A stretch of DNA of 64,000 nucleotides from Paracoccus maritimus (GCF_025195095.1 NZ_JANAVZ010000005.1:62001-126000); one strand, 5' to 3'. Shown: positions 14,931 to 24,703, numbered from the stretch's first letter. Notes: generated by a model from the letters alone, not told the origin. Numbers and translations: made by a program.

Positions 14931-16771
14931 TCGGCGGCCTCTTCGGTGCCCAGAAACCCGCCCGACTGACGGTCCCAATAACGGGCATACAGCCCGGCCT
15001 GTGCCAGCAACTGGGCATGCGTGCCCTGTTCGACGATCCGCCCGGCATCCATCACGATGATCCGGTCCAGCTCGGCGATGGTGGACAGCCGGTGGGCGAT
15101 GGCCAGCACCGTCTTGCCGCGCATCGCCCGGACCAGCGCGTCCTGCACCTGCGCCTCGACCTCGCTGTCCAGCGCGCTTGTCGCCTCGTCCAGGACCAGG
15201 ATCGGTGCGTCCTTGACGAAGGCGCGGGCCAGCGCGATCCGCTGCCGCTGCCCGCCCGACAGCTTGACGCCCCGCTCGCCCAGATGCGCGTCATATCCCG
15301 TGCGTCCGGCGTGATCCTGAAGCCCCAGGATGAACTCGTGCGCCTCGGCGGCCCGCGCCGCCGCCTCGATCTCGGCATCCGAGGCGTCGGGCCGTCCATA
15401 CAGCAGATTGTCGCGTGCGGATCGATTGAACATCGCGGTTTCCTGCGTGACCATTCCGATCTGACGGCGCAGGCTTTCCTGCGTGATCCGCCGCAGATCC
15501 TGTCCGTCGATCCGGATCGCGCCGCGTTCCACATCGTAAAGCCGCAGCAACAGGGCAACCAGCGTCGATTTCCCGGCACCGGACGCACCGACAATCCCGA
15601 CCTTCTCGCCCGGCGCGATGTCCAGCGTCAGGTCGCGCAGCCCGCCCGCATCGCGCCCATATGCGAAATCGACGTGATCGAACCCGATCCGGCCCTGCAC
15701 GCGGTCCAGCGTCACGGCGTCCGGCGCATCGGTCAGCGCATGCGGCGGCGACAGCGTCTTCATGCCGTCCTCGACCTCGCCGATGCTGCCCCATACCCCC
15801 ATCAGCGCCATGCTGACCCAGCCGGTCATCTGGCTCAGCCGCATTGCGATCGCGCCCGAGGCCGCGATGTCGCCGGGCGTCGCCAGACCCTGCCGCCACA
15901 GGATGATCGACCCGCCGACAAGGATCACCGGCAGCACCCCCGCCACGATCATCAGCGACAGCCGGAACCAGGTGGACACGATGCCGAAATCCAGTGCCCG
16001 TTCGCGGAACCCCGCCATCGCGCCAAGGGCCGCGCGATCCTCGTGCTCGGCATGGGCGAACAGCTTGACGGTCTTGATATTGGTGATCGTGTCCACGACC
16101 TGTCCGGTCACCATCGCGCGGGCCGAGGCGCGGGCGCCAGACCGTTGCCGGATGCGCGGCAGAAAGAACCGGATCAGTGCAAAATAGGCCAGAAGCCACA
16201 GGATCAGTGCGACGCCCCCCCACCCATCGACCGACAGCAGGAACACCGCCGAGCCGATCACCGAGGCCAGTGCGAAGGCCACCACATTCACCATCTCGCT
16301 GGCCACGTCGGTCACGGCACGGGCGGTCTGCATCTGTTTCTGCGCCAGCCGTCCGGCGAAATCATTGTCGAAGAACGTCACCGCGTGGCCCATCGTCCAG
16401 CGATGCAGGCGCGACAGCACCAGTGGCAGGATATTGGGGCCGATGATGACGCTGGAACTGGCCGTGGACAGGCCGAAGATCGCCGGGCGCAGGATCAGGA
16501 AGAACGCGATGAACAGCGCGATCAACAGCCAGTTCTGCGACCAGAATCCCGCGGTAGCGGTGCCGCTGACCGCATCGACGACGCGCCCCAGAAGCATCGC
16601 GGCGATCACGTCCGCCGCACCGCCCATGGCCGAGGCGACGGCAGCCACGCCAAGGCCGCGCCACGCGCCCGACAGGCACCAGCGAAAGAACGCCAGCAGC
16701 GTGTCGGGCGGCGGCCCGTCAGCGGGGCGAAAGGCATCGACCATGCGCCCGAAACGCTGATGCAGGCTCAT
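14927..16771 (-). CDS. ABC exporter, fused membrane and ATPase domains
   Basis: A 614-residue half-transporter of the MsbA/ATM1-like exporter class. Six membrane helices occupy about residues 35-330 (SGAWRGLGVAAVASAMGG, LLIALFIAFFLILRPAI, VVAFALASVIGSAVFLLSV, others). The ATPase domain starts near residue 355. It has Walker A GASGAGKSTLV, Q-loop VTQETAMFNRS, signature LSGGQRQRIALARA, Walker B ILVLDEATSALDSE and switch His in AIAHRLST. It works as a dimer in the inner membrane, probably moving a lipid or peptide outward; the substrate is unknown. ATG at 16771 overlaps the CCA enzyme stop and its own stop overlaps the methyltransferase start. Confidence 0.9.
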   Translation of the reverse strand: MSLHQRFGRMVDAFRPADGPPPDTLLAFFRWCLSGAWRGLGVAAVASAMGGAADVIAAMLLGRVVDAVSGTATAGFWSQNWLLIALFIAFFLILRPAIFGLSTASSSVIIGPNILPLVLSRLHRWTMGHAVTFFDNDFAGRLAQKQMQTARAVTDVASEMVNVVAFALASVIGSAVFLLSVDGWGGVALILWLLAYFALIRFFLPRIRQRSGARASARAMVTGQVVDTITNIKTVKLFAHAEHEDRAALGAMAGFRERALDFGIVSTWFRLSLMIVAGVLPVILVGGSIILWRQGLATPGDIAASGAIAMRLSQMTGWVSMALMGVWGSIGEVEDGMKTLSPPHALTDAPDAVTLDRVQGRIGFDHVDFAYGRDAGGLRDLTLDIAPGEKVGIVGASGAGKSTLVALLLRLYDVERGAIRIDGQDLRRITQESLRRQIGMVTQETAMFNRSARDNLLYGRPDASDAEIEAAARAAEAHEFILGLQDHAGRTGYDAHLGERGVKLSGGQRQRIALARAFVKDAPILVLDEATSALDSEVEAQVQDALVRAMRGKTVLAIAHRLSTIAELDRIIVMDAGRIVEQGTHAQLLAQAGLYARYWDRQSGGFLGTEEAAE

Positions 16772-17943
16772 GTCGCGTCCTTTCCGGCCAGAATCGCGGC
16801 GTCGATCAGGGCCGGGGCAGGGACCGCAAAGTCGCCTGCGATCCACATGGCCTCGGCGGCCTGCAGGCCACGCCCGACCTCGGCGCCCTGAAGGCGCGGC
16901 ATCAGGTCGCGCGCGCCGATGGGCAGCGTGGCGCCCGCCGCATGATGCAGCCTTTCGGTCCAGCCATCGGGCAGGACCTGCCCCGACGCGGCGCGGATCA
17001 GCGCATGGTCGGTCGCCACCTCGGCACCCAGCCGATAGCCCGCCTCGTCCAGCGACCATCCGGCCTGCAGCGCGTCGGCCAGCACCTGCTGTGTCCGGGC
17101 GTCGTTGCGCGACAGCCGCAGCGCGTCGCCGACCTGCGGCACCCGCAGGCAGGCCAGCCGGCGCTGCCACGACGGGGGGGGCGCGGGATCGGTTGCCGCC
17201 TCGGCCTCGATCAACGCGGGCAGGGTGTCGGCCTTCGCGTCGGGCAGGATCTGCGCCAGAACGCCGGTGCTGTCCATCAGCGCGACCGCAGGCGCGGGAT
17301 CGGGCGCGGCCAGCAGCTTCCTGATCTCGGCTCCGATCCGTTCGCGCGCGATCTGCGCCAGCCCATCCTTCAGCGTCGCGCAGGCGGCGACGGCATCGGG
17401 ATCGGCCTCGCGCCCATACCACGCCAGAAAGCGGAAGAAGCGCAGGATGCGCAGATAATCCTCGCGGATGCGCGCCTGCGGATCGCCCACGAAACGCAGC
17501 CGTCCCGCAGCCAGATCGGGCAGCCCGCCGACCGGGTCGATCACCGTGCCCTCGCGGTCGGCATAAAGCGCGTTCATGGTGAAGTCGCGGCGCCGCGCAT
17601 CCTCGGCCAGATCGTCCGAGAAGGCGACCACCGCGCGCCGTCCGTCGGTTTCCACGTCGCGCCGGAACGTCGTGACTTCAAAGCCCCGATGGTCGGCTAC
17701 AACGGTGATCGTGCCGTGGTCGATCCCGGTCGGCACGGGCTTCAGCCCGGCATCGCGCGCCAGTTGCGCCACCGTCTCGGGGCGTGCGTCGGTGGCGATG
17801 TCGATGTCGTCCACCGCGCGCCCGATCAGCGCGTTGCGCACCGCGCCGCCGACCAGAAACCCGCGATGGCCGCCAGCCTCGATGGCGTCCAGAACCGCGC
17901 CAAGGCCCGGATCGCGCAACAGATCCGCGGGCAGCCGGGTCAT
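16768..17943 (-). CDS. cca: CCA tRNA nucleotidyltransferase
   Basis: A 391-residue class II polynucleotide polymerase. The catalytic head begins GFLVGGAVRNALIGRAVDD, with the two Asp in DDIDIATDA binding metal. It continues with VEVTTFRRDVETDGR-type strand (here FEVTTFRRD), RRDFTMNALYAD and GDPQARIREDYLRILRFFRF. The latter parts are the usual sequence-reading helices. The enzyme adds or repairs the CCA end of tRNAs. Alphaproteobacteria often encode such a protein next to a CoA-type NUDIX gene, as here. ATG at 17943 overlaps the NUDIX stop. Confidence 0.93.
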   Translation of the reverse strand: MTRLPADLLRDPGLGAVLDAIEAGGHRGFLVGGAVRNALIGRAVDDIDIATDARPETVAQLARDAGLKPVPTGIDHGTITVVADHRGFEVTTFRRDVETDGRRAVVAFSDDLAEDARRRDFTMNALYADREGTVIDPVGGLPDLAAGRLRFVGDPQARIREDYLRILRFFRFLAWYGREADPDAVAACATLKDGLAQIARERIGAEIRKLLAAPDPAPAVALMDSTGVLAQILPDAKADTLPALIEAEAATDPAPPPSWQRRLACLRVPQVGDALRLSRNDARTQQVLADALQAGWSLDEAGYRLGAEVATDHALIRAASGQVLPDGWTERLHHAAGATLPIGARDLMPRLQGAEVGRGLQAAEAMWIAGDFAVPAPALIDAAILAGKDAT

Positions 17944-18530
17944 CGGTTCAGCCTGCGCGCAAGGCCCAGCATGATCCGCGCGGTCGCGCCCCACAGGTAA
18001 TAGGGCCCCCAGGGGGCGACGTGATAGCTGCGCCAGCCCCCGCGCCAGCGACGCCGTTCGACGCGGTACTGCGCCGGGTCGGCGACATGCGCGAAGGGCA
18101 GGGTGAACACCTCATCGACCTCGCCGGGTTCGGCGATCGGGACGAACGGGCCGCGAATGATGCCGATGACCGGCGTCATGACAAAGCCGGTCACGGTCCG
18201 ATGCGGCGCCAGCGTGCCGATCAGATCGACCTGCGCGGGGTCCAGCCCGACCTCTTCGCGGGCCTCGCGCAGCGCCGCGGCGATCTCGTCGTCGTCGCCC
18301 GGGTCGACCTTGCCGCCCGGCAGCGCGATCTGTCCCGGATGGTGCCGCAGCCCCGAGGCGCGCTTGGTCAGCACCAGCCGCCCGTCATCCTCGTGAAACG
18401 CGGCCAGAACCCCGGCAGGCCGTGTCGGCGCGTCGGGCAGGGGGGCGTTGTCCAGATCGTAATCCGAACTTGGCCCGGCCCTTTCCGCCAGCGCCGCGCG
18501 CAGCCGCGATTCCGACCAGCCCTGGGTCAC
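17940..18530 (-). CDS. CoA pyrophosphatase-type NUDIX hydrolase (NudL-like)
   Basis: A 196-residue NUDIX protein. It has the CoA-type preceding motif LTKRASGLRHHPGQIALPGG. The NUDIX box is GGKVDPGDDDEIAAALREA followed by REEVGL, with the Glu residues that bind metal. Such enzymes split CoA or acyl-CoA to 4'-phosphopantetheine and 3',5'-ADP. The start is GTG at 18530, overlapping the hslO stop by 4 bases. Second gene of the hslO-NUDIX-cca-ABC-methyltransferase operon. Confidence 0.9.
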   Translation of the reverse strand: MTQGWSESRLRAALAERAGPSSDYDLDNAPLPDAPTRPAGVLAAFHEDDGRLVLTKRASGLRHHPGQIALPGGKVDPGDDDEIAAALREAREEVGLDPAQVDLIGTLAPHRTVTGFVMTPVIGIIRGPFVPIAEPGEVDEVFTLPFAHVADPAQYRVERRRWRGGWRSYHVAPWGPYYLWGATARIMLGLARRLNR

Positions 18531-19567
18531 TTGGCCGCCCTGTCCTTTGCGTCATCGTCGCCGTCCCGCGCGATCGGCTGGCCGTCGGCATCGACGGTCG
18601 CCTCGAACCCAAGGCTGTTCGGATCGAACTCGTAATGCGCGCCGCAGAACTGGCAGTCGGCGGTCACGATGCCCTCGTCCGTGGTCATGTGGGCGATGTC
18701 CTTGGCCGAATAGATCGACAGCGTGTCGCGCACCCGGTCCGAGGTGCAGGAACAGCCGAACTCGACCCGCTGCGTATCGAAGACGCGCGGCGCTTCCTCG
18801 TGGAACAGCCGCAGCAACAGGTCGGTCGGACCGACCTTGGGGCCGATCAGTTCCAGCGTCTCGACCGTGTCCAGCAGGATGTTGGCGCGGTTCCAGTCCT
18901 CGGATTCGGCGCCCTGCAGGATATCGGCCGCCTCGATCAGCCCGCCTTCGCCGCTGCCGCCATCCCCCGCATCCATCGGCTGGGCCGGCAGGGTCTGCAA
19001 CATCACGCCGCCGGCGCGCCAGTGTTCGGGCTCGCCCGACAATTGCGACCGGCCATGGGCCAGCGAAAACCGGGTCGGCAACTGTTCGGACTGCGCGAAA
19101 TAGGTCTGCGCGCAGGACGACAGCGATCCCCCCGACAGGGGCGTTATGCCCTGATAGGGCTGCGAGCCCTGGCCCTGGTCGATCAGGATCGCGAAATAGC
19201 CTTCGCCGATCTGCTCGAACGCGGGGCGGTCGTCCAGCCGGTCGGTGTCGAAACTGGCCCAGGCGCGGATGCGGGCCGGGGCGCCCTCGCTTTCGGGGGC
19301 ATAGTAATCGGCGGCAATGGTGCGCACCGCGCCGTTGCCGCGCACCTGCAGGCTCAGTTTCCAGCGCAGCTTGATGGTCGGCCCGATCAGCGCCGCCAGC
19401 AGCGCCAGCTCGGCAACCAGCGCGCTGACCGGGGCCGGATAGGCGTGCCGCGACAGGATGTGGTCCAGCACGCCATCCAGCCGCGCGACGCGGCCACGGA
19501 TCGACGAACGGTCCAGTTGAAAGGGCAGAACCGTGTCGTCCCAGGCGATCCGGTTGATCATGCTCAT
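18527..19567 (-). CDS. hslO: Redox-regulated molecular chaperone Hsp33
   Basis: A 346-residue Hsp33. ATG at 19567 follows AAGGA with proper spacing. The N-terminal body has the family features RGRVARLDGVLDHIL, YPAPVSALVAELALL and the SLSSCAQTYFAQSEQLPTRF segment. The C-terminal zinc/redox switch has Cys272 and Cys274 (GCSCTSDRV) and Cys305 and Cys308 (CQFCG). In the oxidised form these disulfides unfold the linker and turn on holdase activity in the cytoplasm during peroxide or hypochlorite stress. A region of about 20 Gly/Glu/Asp residues (DAGDGGSGEGG) is inserted near residue 210. First gene of the coupled operon. Confidence 0.93.
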   Translation of the reverse strand: MSMINRIAWDDTVLPFQLDRSSIRGRVARLDGVLDHILSRHAYPAPVSALVAELALLAALIGPTIKLRWKLSLQVRGNGAVRTIAADYYAPESEGAPARIRAWASFDTDRLDDRPAFEQIGEGYFAILIDQGQGSQPYQGITPLSGGSLSSCAQTYFAQSEQLPTRFSLAHGRSQLSGEPEHWRAGGVMLQTLPAQPMDAGDGGSGEGGLIEAADILQGAESEDWNRANILLDTVETLELIGPKVGPTDLLLRLFHEEAPRVFDTQRVEFGCSCTSDRVRDTLSIYSAKDIAHMTTDEGIVTADCQFCGAHYEFDPNSLGFEATVDADGQPIARDGDDDAKDRAAK

Positions 19568-19730
19568 GGCGTATCCTTGAAGTTCGTTCTGGCACCGCGA
19601 CAGGCGCGGGCCGGGTCGCGCCCCAATATAATCCTTTCGCCGCCGATCCCAAGGGGGGCCGCGCGGCACGGTTTGCCGCTCGGCATCAGCCGGGCTATGC
19701 ATCGGTTCCGCAGTTCTAGCAGGAGCGATC

Positions 19731-20180
19731 ATGATTCCCCGCCTCGGCCCGCCACCGCGCGCCAGCGCAACCTATCGACGCCGCCCCGGCGCCTATGCGA
19801 TCCTGGTGCGCGACGGGCGGATCCTGCTGACCCATCAGACCGTGCCCCGGCCCGAATACCAGCTGCCCGGCGGCGGCGTCGATCCGGGCGAAAGCCCGCT
19901 GCCGGCGCTGCACCGCGAGGTGATGGAGGAAACCGGCTGGACGGTCGGCGGGCTGCGGAGGCTGGGGGCCTATCGGCGCTGCTGTTTCATGCCGGACTAC
20001 GACCTGATGGCCGAAAAGCTGTGTTCGGTCTGGCTTGGCCGTCCGATCCTGCGGCGCGGCCCGCCGCGCGAGGCGGGCCACAGTGCCCACTGGATGACAC
20101 CCGCCCAGGCGCTGGACCGGCTTGCCGATCCCGGCGGAAGGCGGTTTCTGGAACGGGTCATGGCGACCGGTCTTCTCTAG
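19731..20180 (+). CDS. NUDIX hydrolase
   Basis: A 149-residue NUDIX protein. The box is GGGVDPGESPLPALHREVMEE followed by TGW (shown in parts GGGVDPGESPLPALHRE and VMEETGW), with all metal-binding Glu present. The sequence before it is AYAILVRDGRILLTHQT and YQLPGG. ATG at 19731 follows CAGGAG. It is divergent from hslO, with 163 bases shared upstream, and ends 6 bases before the end of the convergent phosphatase gene. The substrate is unknown; similarity is to MutT/ADP-ribose-type enzymes. Confidence 0.88.
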   Translation: MIPRLGPPPRASATYRRRPGAYAILVRDGRILLTHQTVPRPEYQLPGGGVDPGESPLPALHREVMEETGWTVGGLRRLGAYRRCCFMPDYDLMAEKLCSVWLGRPILRRGPPREAGHSAHWMTPAQALDRLADPGGRRFLERVMATGLL

Positions 20181-20186
20181 CCGCGA

Positions 20187-21479
20187 TCAGCGGCCTGGCA
20201 GGCTGACCGGGTCGGCGGGTCGCAGATATTCGACCAGCACCGCCGACATGTCGTCGGGGCGTTCGCCACGGCAGTATTCCGATACCGACCACGCCATCGA
20301 TTCCAGAAAGGCGTGTCCGCCCAGGAAGGCGTTCGTGCGCATGATCGCCTCAAGACCCTCGTCGCCCAGCATTCGTCCGCCGGGGGTCGTCGCCTCGGTG
20401 ATCCCGTCCGAGGTGATCAGCAGCCGATCTCCCGGCTCCATCCGGAACTCGATCTCGTCGAAGATCGGCCGTTCGAACACCCCCACCGGCATGCCGCCAT
20501 CGCCGATCCTGATGACCCGCCCGTCCTGTTTCTGCAGCATCGGATGGGGATGGCCCGCCTGAACCATCTGGACCTGTCCGGTGGCGTGGTTCAGTTCGGC
20601 ATAGATCATCGTGAAATAGGTGTCGGTGTTCATCTCCTCCAGCATCATGTTGTTGAAGAAATGCGCCAGCGCCGCGGGCGGCACGGCGTCGCTGCCCGAT
20701 TGCGCGGCGCGCAGCGCGACGTTCTGATCCGATGCGCCCGACAGATGCACGGAAAGCTGGGCGGTCAGCAGCGCCGCCGTGACCCCGTGCCCCGAAACGT
20801 CCAGCGCGTATAGCCCGACCCGGTCGCGGCTGATCGGGAAGAAACCCACCAGATCGCCGCCGATATGGCCCGCAGGCCGCAGCAGCAGCGACAGCTGGAT
20901 CGGCCCGAACCGGCCCGCGCGTTCGCGCACCAGCCCCTGTTGCAGCTTGCGCGCCTCGCGCAGGTCGCGATCGATGGCGGACTGGGTTTCGCGCAGCGCA
21001 TCCAGTGCCTTGCGCAGCTGGTCGTTGCTGGCACGCAGTTCCTCTTCAACGCGCAGGATCCGCTCGCCCGCCGACAGACGCGCCAGCAGTTCCTGCCCGG
21101 CGACCGGCTTGGTCAGGAAATCGTCTGCCCCCGCCTCCAGCCCGCGGGCGATGTCGGCCTCGTCCGCGTCCGAGGTCAGCAGGATGAAATAGCCGTGTCC
21201 GTTGCGCTCTCGCCTGCGGAAGGCGCGGCACAGTTCCAGCCCGGACATCCCCGGCATCGTCCAGTCCGACAGGATCAGATCGGGCTCGTCCACATCGCAG
21301 GCGGCCAGCGCGGCGTCCCCGTCCGCAGCCACCGCCACCCGATATCCCGCGCGCCGCAATTGCTGTGCGATCAGGTCGCGCTGCGGCCGGTCGTGATCGA
21401 CCAGCAGCACACTGCGCGCCCGTCGGACGGCACCGGTGGCAGGGGAGGGAACGGCAGAGGGTCGATTCGCGGCTGTCAT
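20187..21479 (-). CDS. Response regulator with SpoIIE/PP2C phosphatase output (RsbU-like)
   Basis: A 430-residue signalling protein. The receiver domain (about residues 22-140) has the phospho-acceptor Asp72 in LILSDWTMPGMSG and Lys124 in DFLTKPVAG. A short coiled coil (EEELRASNDQLRKALDALRE) links it to a PP2C-type SpoIIE domain. This has the features HIGGDLVGFFPISRDRVGLY, LDVSGHGVTAALLTA, AGHPHPML and LLITSDGITEA, whose Asp residues bind Mn/Mg. Such proteins dephosphorylate an anti-anti-sigma factor when phosphorylated. No partner switch genes lie nearby, so its pathway is unknown. Confidence 0.88.
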   Translation of the reverse strand: MTAANRPSAVPSPATGAVRRARSVLLVDHDRPQRDLIAQQLRRAGYRVAVAADGDAALAACDVDEPDLILSDWTMPGMSGLELCRAFRRRERNGHGYFILLTSDADEADIARGLEAGADDFLTKPVAGQELLARLSAGERILRVEEELRASNDQLRKALDALRETQSAIDRDLREARKLQQGLVRERAGRFGPIQLSLLLRPAGHIGGDLVGFFPISRDRVGLYALDVSGHGVTAALLTAQLSVHLSGASDQNVALRAAQSGSDAVPPAALAHFFNNMMLEEMNTDTYFTMIYAELNHATGQVQMVQAGHPHPMLQKQDGRVIRIGDGGMPVGVFERPIFDEIEFRMEPGDRLLITSDGITEATTPGGRMLGDEGLEAIMRTNAFLGGHAFLESMAWSVSEYCRGERPDDMSAVLVEYLRPADPVSLPGR

Positions 21480-21574
21480 GATCGCCGTTCTAGATCCGGC
21501 CGCGTAAAGACGCGGTAAATCCGTCCGGGCGTTTAGTTCAAACTGTGCCTATCTGCGGCCTCGGCGTGCCGCCA

Positions 21575-22822
21575 TCAGACCAGCAGTTCGGCCAGAATCG
21601 TGTCGTTGGTGATGTCGCGATAGGCGAACCCGGCATCGCTCAGCCTGTGGGCCAGCGTGATCAGATTGTCCGGTTCCGTCGTTTCGATCCCGATCAGGAC
21701 CGAGCCGAAATTGCGCGCCGATTTCTTCAGGTACTCGAACCGCGCGATGTCGTCGTCCGGCCCCAGAAGCTGCAGGAAGTCGCGCAGCGCGCCGGGGCGC
21801 TGCGGCATGCGCAGAACGAAATATTTTTTCACGCCGCTGAATCGCTGCGCGCGTTCCTTGACCTCGGGCAGCCGCTCGAAGTCGAAATTCCCGCCCGAAC
21901 AGACGCAGACCACCGTCTTTCCACCCAGATCACCCAGATCGCCCAGCACATCCAGCGCCAGCGCGCCGGCGGGTTCCAGCACCACGCCTTCGGTATTCAG
22001 CATCTCCAGCATGGTCCGGCAGATCCGGTCCTCGGGCGCAAGATACACGTCCGAGGGCGAAAAGCGGCGCAGCGCCTCGAATGGCAGGGCGCCGATCCGG
22101 GCGACCGCCGCGCCGTCCACGAAACTGTCCACCGCCGGCAGGGCCACGGGCGCACCGGTTTCCAGCGCGGCCTTCAGGCTGGCCCCGCCAAGCGGCTCGG
22201 CAAAGGCGAATTGCGTCGCGGGCGCGGTCTCGCCCAGATAACGGGTGACCCCCGCCGACAGGCCGCCGCCGCCCACCGGCAGCACCACCAGATCCGGCGC
22301 CCGGCCAAGCTGGCCCAGCATCTCCAGCCCCACAGTGGCCTGCCCCTCGATGATGTCGGGGGCGTCGAAAGGCGACAGGAACTGCGCCTGCTTCTGGGCG
22401 CAGAAGGCCTGCGCGGCGGCCAGCGTCTGGTCGAAGTAATCGCCGGTCAGCACGATTTCGACCGCGTCACCCCCGAAAAGCTGCGTCTTGTGGATCTTCT
22501 GCTGGGGTGTGGTGATCGGCATGAAGATCGTGCCGCGCGCGCCGAAATGGCGACACGCATAGGCCACGCCCTGCGCGTGGTTTCCGGCGCTGGCGCAGAC
22601 GAAATGGGCATTGCTGCCGGGCGTTCCGTCCACTAGCTTGCGCATCGCGTTGAAGGCGCCGCGCAGCTTGTAGCTGCGCACCGGCGTCAGGTCTTCGCGC
22701 TTCAGCCAGATATCGGCGCCATATTTCGCCGACAGGTGGTCGTTGCGTTGCAGCGGCGTTTGCTCGAACAGGTCGCGAAGCGCGGCCTCGGCATTCCGGA
22801 CGGAGGCGACAAAGTTTTCCAT
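21575..22822 (-). CDS. ilvA: Threonine ammonia-lyase (threonine dehydratase)
   Basis: A 415-residue PLP enzyme that turns threonine into 2-oxobutanoate, the first step of isoleucine synthesis. The PLP Lys is Lys52 in VRSYKLRGAFNAM. The CASAGNHAQG loop and the PVGGGGLSAG phosphate-binding loop (residues about 182-191) are present. The C-terminal 85 residues (KKYFVLRMPQRPGALRDFL onward) form one ACT-like regulatory domain. This is shorter than the two-domain E. coli IlvA and typical of many alphaproteobacteria. Transcribed alone. Divergent from argG. Confidence 0.92.
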   Translation of the reverse strand: MENFVASVRNAEAALRDLFEQTPLQRNDHLSAKYGADIWLKREDLTPVRSYKLRGAFNAMRKLVDGTPGSNAHFVCASAGNHAQGVAYACRHFGARGTIFMPITTPQQKIHKTQLFGGDAVEIVLTGDYFDQTLAAAQAFCAQKQAQFLSPFDAPDIIEGQATVGLEMLGQLGRAPDLVVLPVGGGGLSAGVTRYLGETAPATQFAFAEPLGGASLKAALETGAPVALPAVDSFVDGAAVARIGALPFEALRRFSPSDVYLAPEDRICRTMLEMLNTEGVVLEPAGALALDVLGDLGDLGGKTVVCVCSGGNFDFERLPEVKERAQRFSGVKKYFVLRMPQRPGALRDFLQLLGPDDDIARFEYLKKSARNFGSVLIGIETTEPDNLITLAHRLSDAGFAYRDITNDTILAELLV

Positions 22823-22947
22823 AACCGCTGCCCATGCCGCGAAAGCGCCGGTTTGGCAAGGGGCTGAGGCGCTTGCTGGTCTTCCGGCCCTTGTGAGCGC
22901 GCGCGATTAGCCGTATTCCCCCACGGAAATTCGAAAAGGGTTCCGCC

Positions 22948-24174
22948 ATGTCCGACGCGCCGAAGAAAGTCGTCCTCGCCTATTCCGGGGGGCTCGACAC
23001 CTCGATCATCCTGAAATGGCTTCAGACCGAATATGGCTGCGAGGTCATCACCTTCACCGCCGATCTGGGCCAGGGCGAGGAACTGGAACCCGCGCGCCAG
23101 AAGGCCGAAATGCTGGGCATCGCCCCCGAGAACATCCATATCGAGGATCTGCGCGAGGAATTCGTGCGTGATTTCGTCTTCCCGATGTTCCGCGCCAACG
23201 CGCTGTACGAGGGGCTGTACCTGCTGGGCACCTCGATCGCCCGGCCGCTGATCTCCAAGCGGCTGGTGGAACTGGCCCATCAGCACGGCGCCGACGCCGT
23301 GGCCCACGGCGCGACCGGCAAGGGCAACGATCAGGTCCGCTTCGAACTGTCCGCCTATGCGCTGGACCCGGCGATCCGGGTCATCGCGCCCTGGCGTGAA
23401 TGGAACCTGTCCTCGCGCACGAAACTGCTGGAATTCGCCGAACAGAACCAGATCCCCATCGCCAAGGACAAGCGCGGCGAGGCGCCGTTCAGCGTCGATG
23501 CCAACCTGCTGCACACCAGCAGCGAGGGCAAGGCGCTGGAAGATCCCGCAGTCGCGGCCCCGGAATATGTCTATCAGCGGACCGTGAGCCCCGAGGACGC
23601 CCCCGACACGCCCGAATATATCGAGGTGACCTTCGAACGTGGCGACGCGGTGGCGATCAACGGCGCCAAACTGTCGCCCGCCACGATCCTGACCGATCTG
23701 AACCAGTACGGGCACAAGCACGGCATCGGCCGGCTGGATTTTGTCGAGAACCGGTTTGTCGGCATGAAGTCGCGCGGCATCTACGAAACCCCCGGCGGCA
23801 CGATCCTGCTGGAAGCCCATCGCGGCATCGAACAGATCACGCTGGACAGCGGCGCAGGCCATCTGAAGGACAGCCTGATGCCGCGCTATGCCGAACTGAT
23901 CTATAACGGTTTCTGGTTCAGCCCCGAACGCGAGATGCTGCAGGCCGCCATCGACAAATCCCAGGAACATGTCACCGGCACCGTCCGCCTGAAACTGTAT
24001 AAAGGCAGCGTCACCTGCGTCGGCCGCTGGTCGGATCACTCGCTTTACAGCGAAGCCCATGTCACCTTCGAGGACGACGCCGGTGCCTATGACCAGAAGG
24101 ACGCGGCGGGCTTTATCAAGCTGAACGCCCTGCGGCTGAAACTGATCGGTAACCGCAATGCGCGGGTGAAATAG
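22948..24174 (+). CDS. argG: Argininosuccinate synthase
   Basis: A 408-residue enzyme of arginine synthesis that joins citrulline and aspartate with ATP. It has the N-type ATP-pyrophosphatase P-loop [10 protein letters not shown] (residues 11-20). Other family blocks are [44 protein letters not shown] and [17 protein letters not shown] at 22948 is preceded by AAAAGGG. Full length, no anomaly. A rho-independent terminator follows at 24200. Confidence 0.97.
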   Translation: MSDAPKKVVLAYSGGLDTSIILKWLQTEYGCEVITFTADLGQGEELEPARQKAEMLGIAPENIHIEDLREEFVRDFVFPMFRANALYEGLYLLGTSIARPLISKRLVELAHQHGADAVAHGATGKGNDQVRFELSAYALDPAIRVIAPWREWNLSSRTKLLEFAEQNQIPIAKDKRGEAPFSVDANLLHTSSEGKALEDPAVAAPEYVYQRTVSPEDAPDTPEYIEVTFERGDAVAINGAKLSPATILTDLNQYGHKHGIGRLDFVENRFVGMKSRGIYETPGGTILLEAHRGIEQITLDSGAGHLKDSLMPRYAELIYNGFWFSPEREMLQAAIDKSQEHVTGTVRLKLYKGSVTCVGRWSDHSLYSEAHVTFEDDAGAYDQKDAAGFIKLNALRLKLIGNRNARVK

Positions 24175-24199
24175 GCAATGCCCTAGCCTATGAGAGGAT

Positions 24200-24229
24200 G
24201 CCCCGCCAAACAAACCAGGCGGGGCTTTT
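24200..24229 (+). terminator. Rho-independent terminator of argG
   Basis: An 8-bp G/C stem, GCCCCGCC (24200-24207) and GGCGGGGC (24218-24225), with a 10-base loop is followed by TTTT. It starts 26 bases after the argG stop. Confidence 0.9.
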
Positions 24230-24334
24230 CACTGGAAGGAATTGTGTGACGGTTCGGGGGCGGACAGGCGGTAGCCGAAACCAATATACCTTACAATACG
24301 TCGATATTCAGAGGGCCTCCCTCATGTCCCACTC

Positions 24335-24703
24335 TTACTCACATGCCAAAGACGGTTTCCTGAAGTCCACGACAGTATAGCTGCCGCGCGGGTTCTTTTG
24401 ACCAATGAGTGTGTAGGTGCATTCCCAGCTATTAACGCCTCCGCCGGTCGTTGTCGCGGTGCCGCTAACCCAGTTCCCGTATGCTGTCGCATTGTAGTTT
24501 GTGGTTGTCGGCATCGCCATTGACTGGCTTCTTTGCCAAATGAATGCGCGTCGGCCGTCGGGCAAATCCATAACCCCGTTGGGTACGCCATAGTCCATCG
24601 CGGCCTCGGTGATGTCTTTGCCAACATATGTCTTCATGATGTCCGAAGCGCAGCCAGCCAATGCGACTGTGATCATCACCATAGACAGCTTAATATAATT
24701 CAT
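24335..24703 (-). CDS. Small lipoprotein, function unknown
   Basis: A 122-residue putative lipoprotein with lipobox VALAGC after a short signal (MNYIKLSMVMITVALAGC). The mature part has KTYVGKDITEAAMDYGVPNG, RRAFIWQRSQSM, a Thr/Asn/Gly-rich stretch (TTTNYNATAYGNW) and ECTYTLIGQKNPRGSYTVVD. The pair of motifs GKDITEAAMDYG and RRAFIW is like those of small envelope lipoproteins of Rhodobacterales with no known function. The DNA here and just upstream is visibly richer in A/T than its neighbours, which may mean later gain. Start ATG at 24703. Confidence 0.65.
   Translation of the reverse strand: MNYIKLSMVMITVALAGCASDIMKTYVGKDITEAAMDYGVPNGVMDLPDGRRAFIWQRSQSMAMPTTTNYNATAYGNWVSGTATTTGGGVNSWECTYTLIGQKNPRGSYTVVDFRKPSLACE

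Noticed and set aside
14927..17422. Extension of the ABC exporter by 217 residues at its N-terminus
   Set aside because: The extra part is another frame of the cca gene; ATG at 16771 has the 4-base overlap and the normal exporter start.
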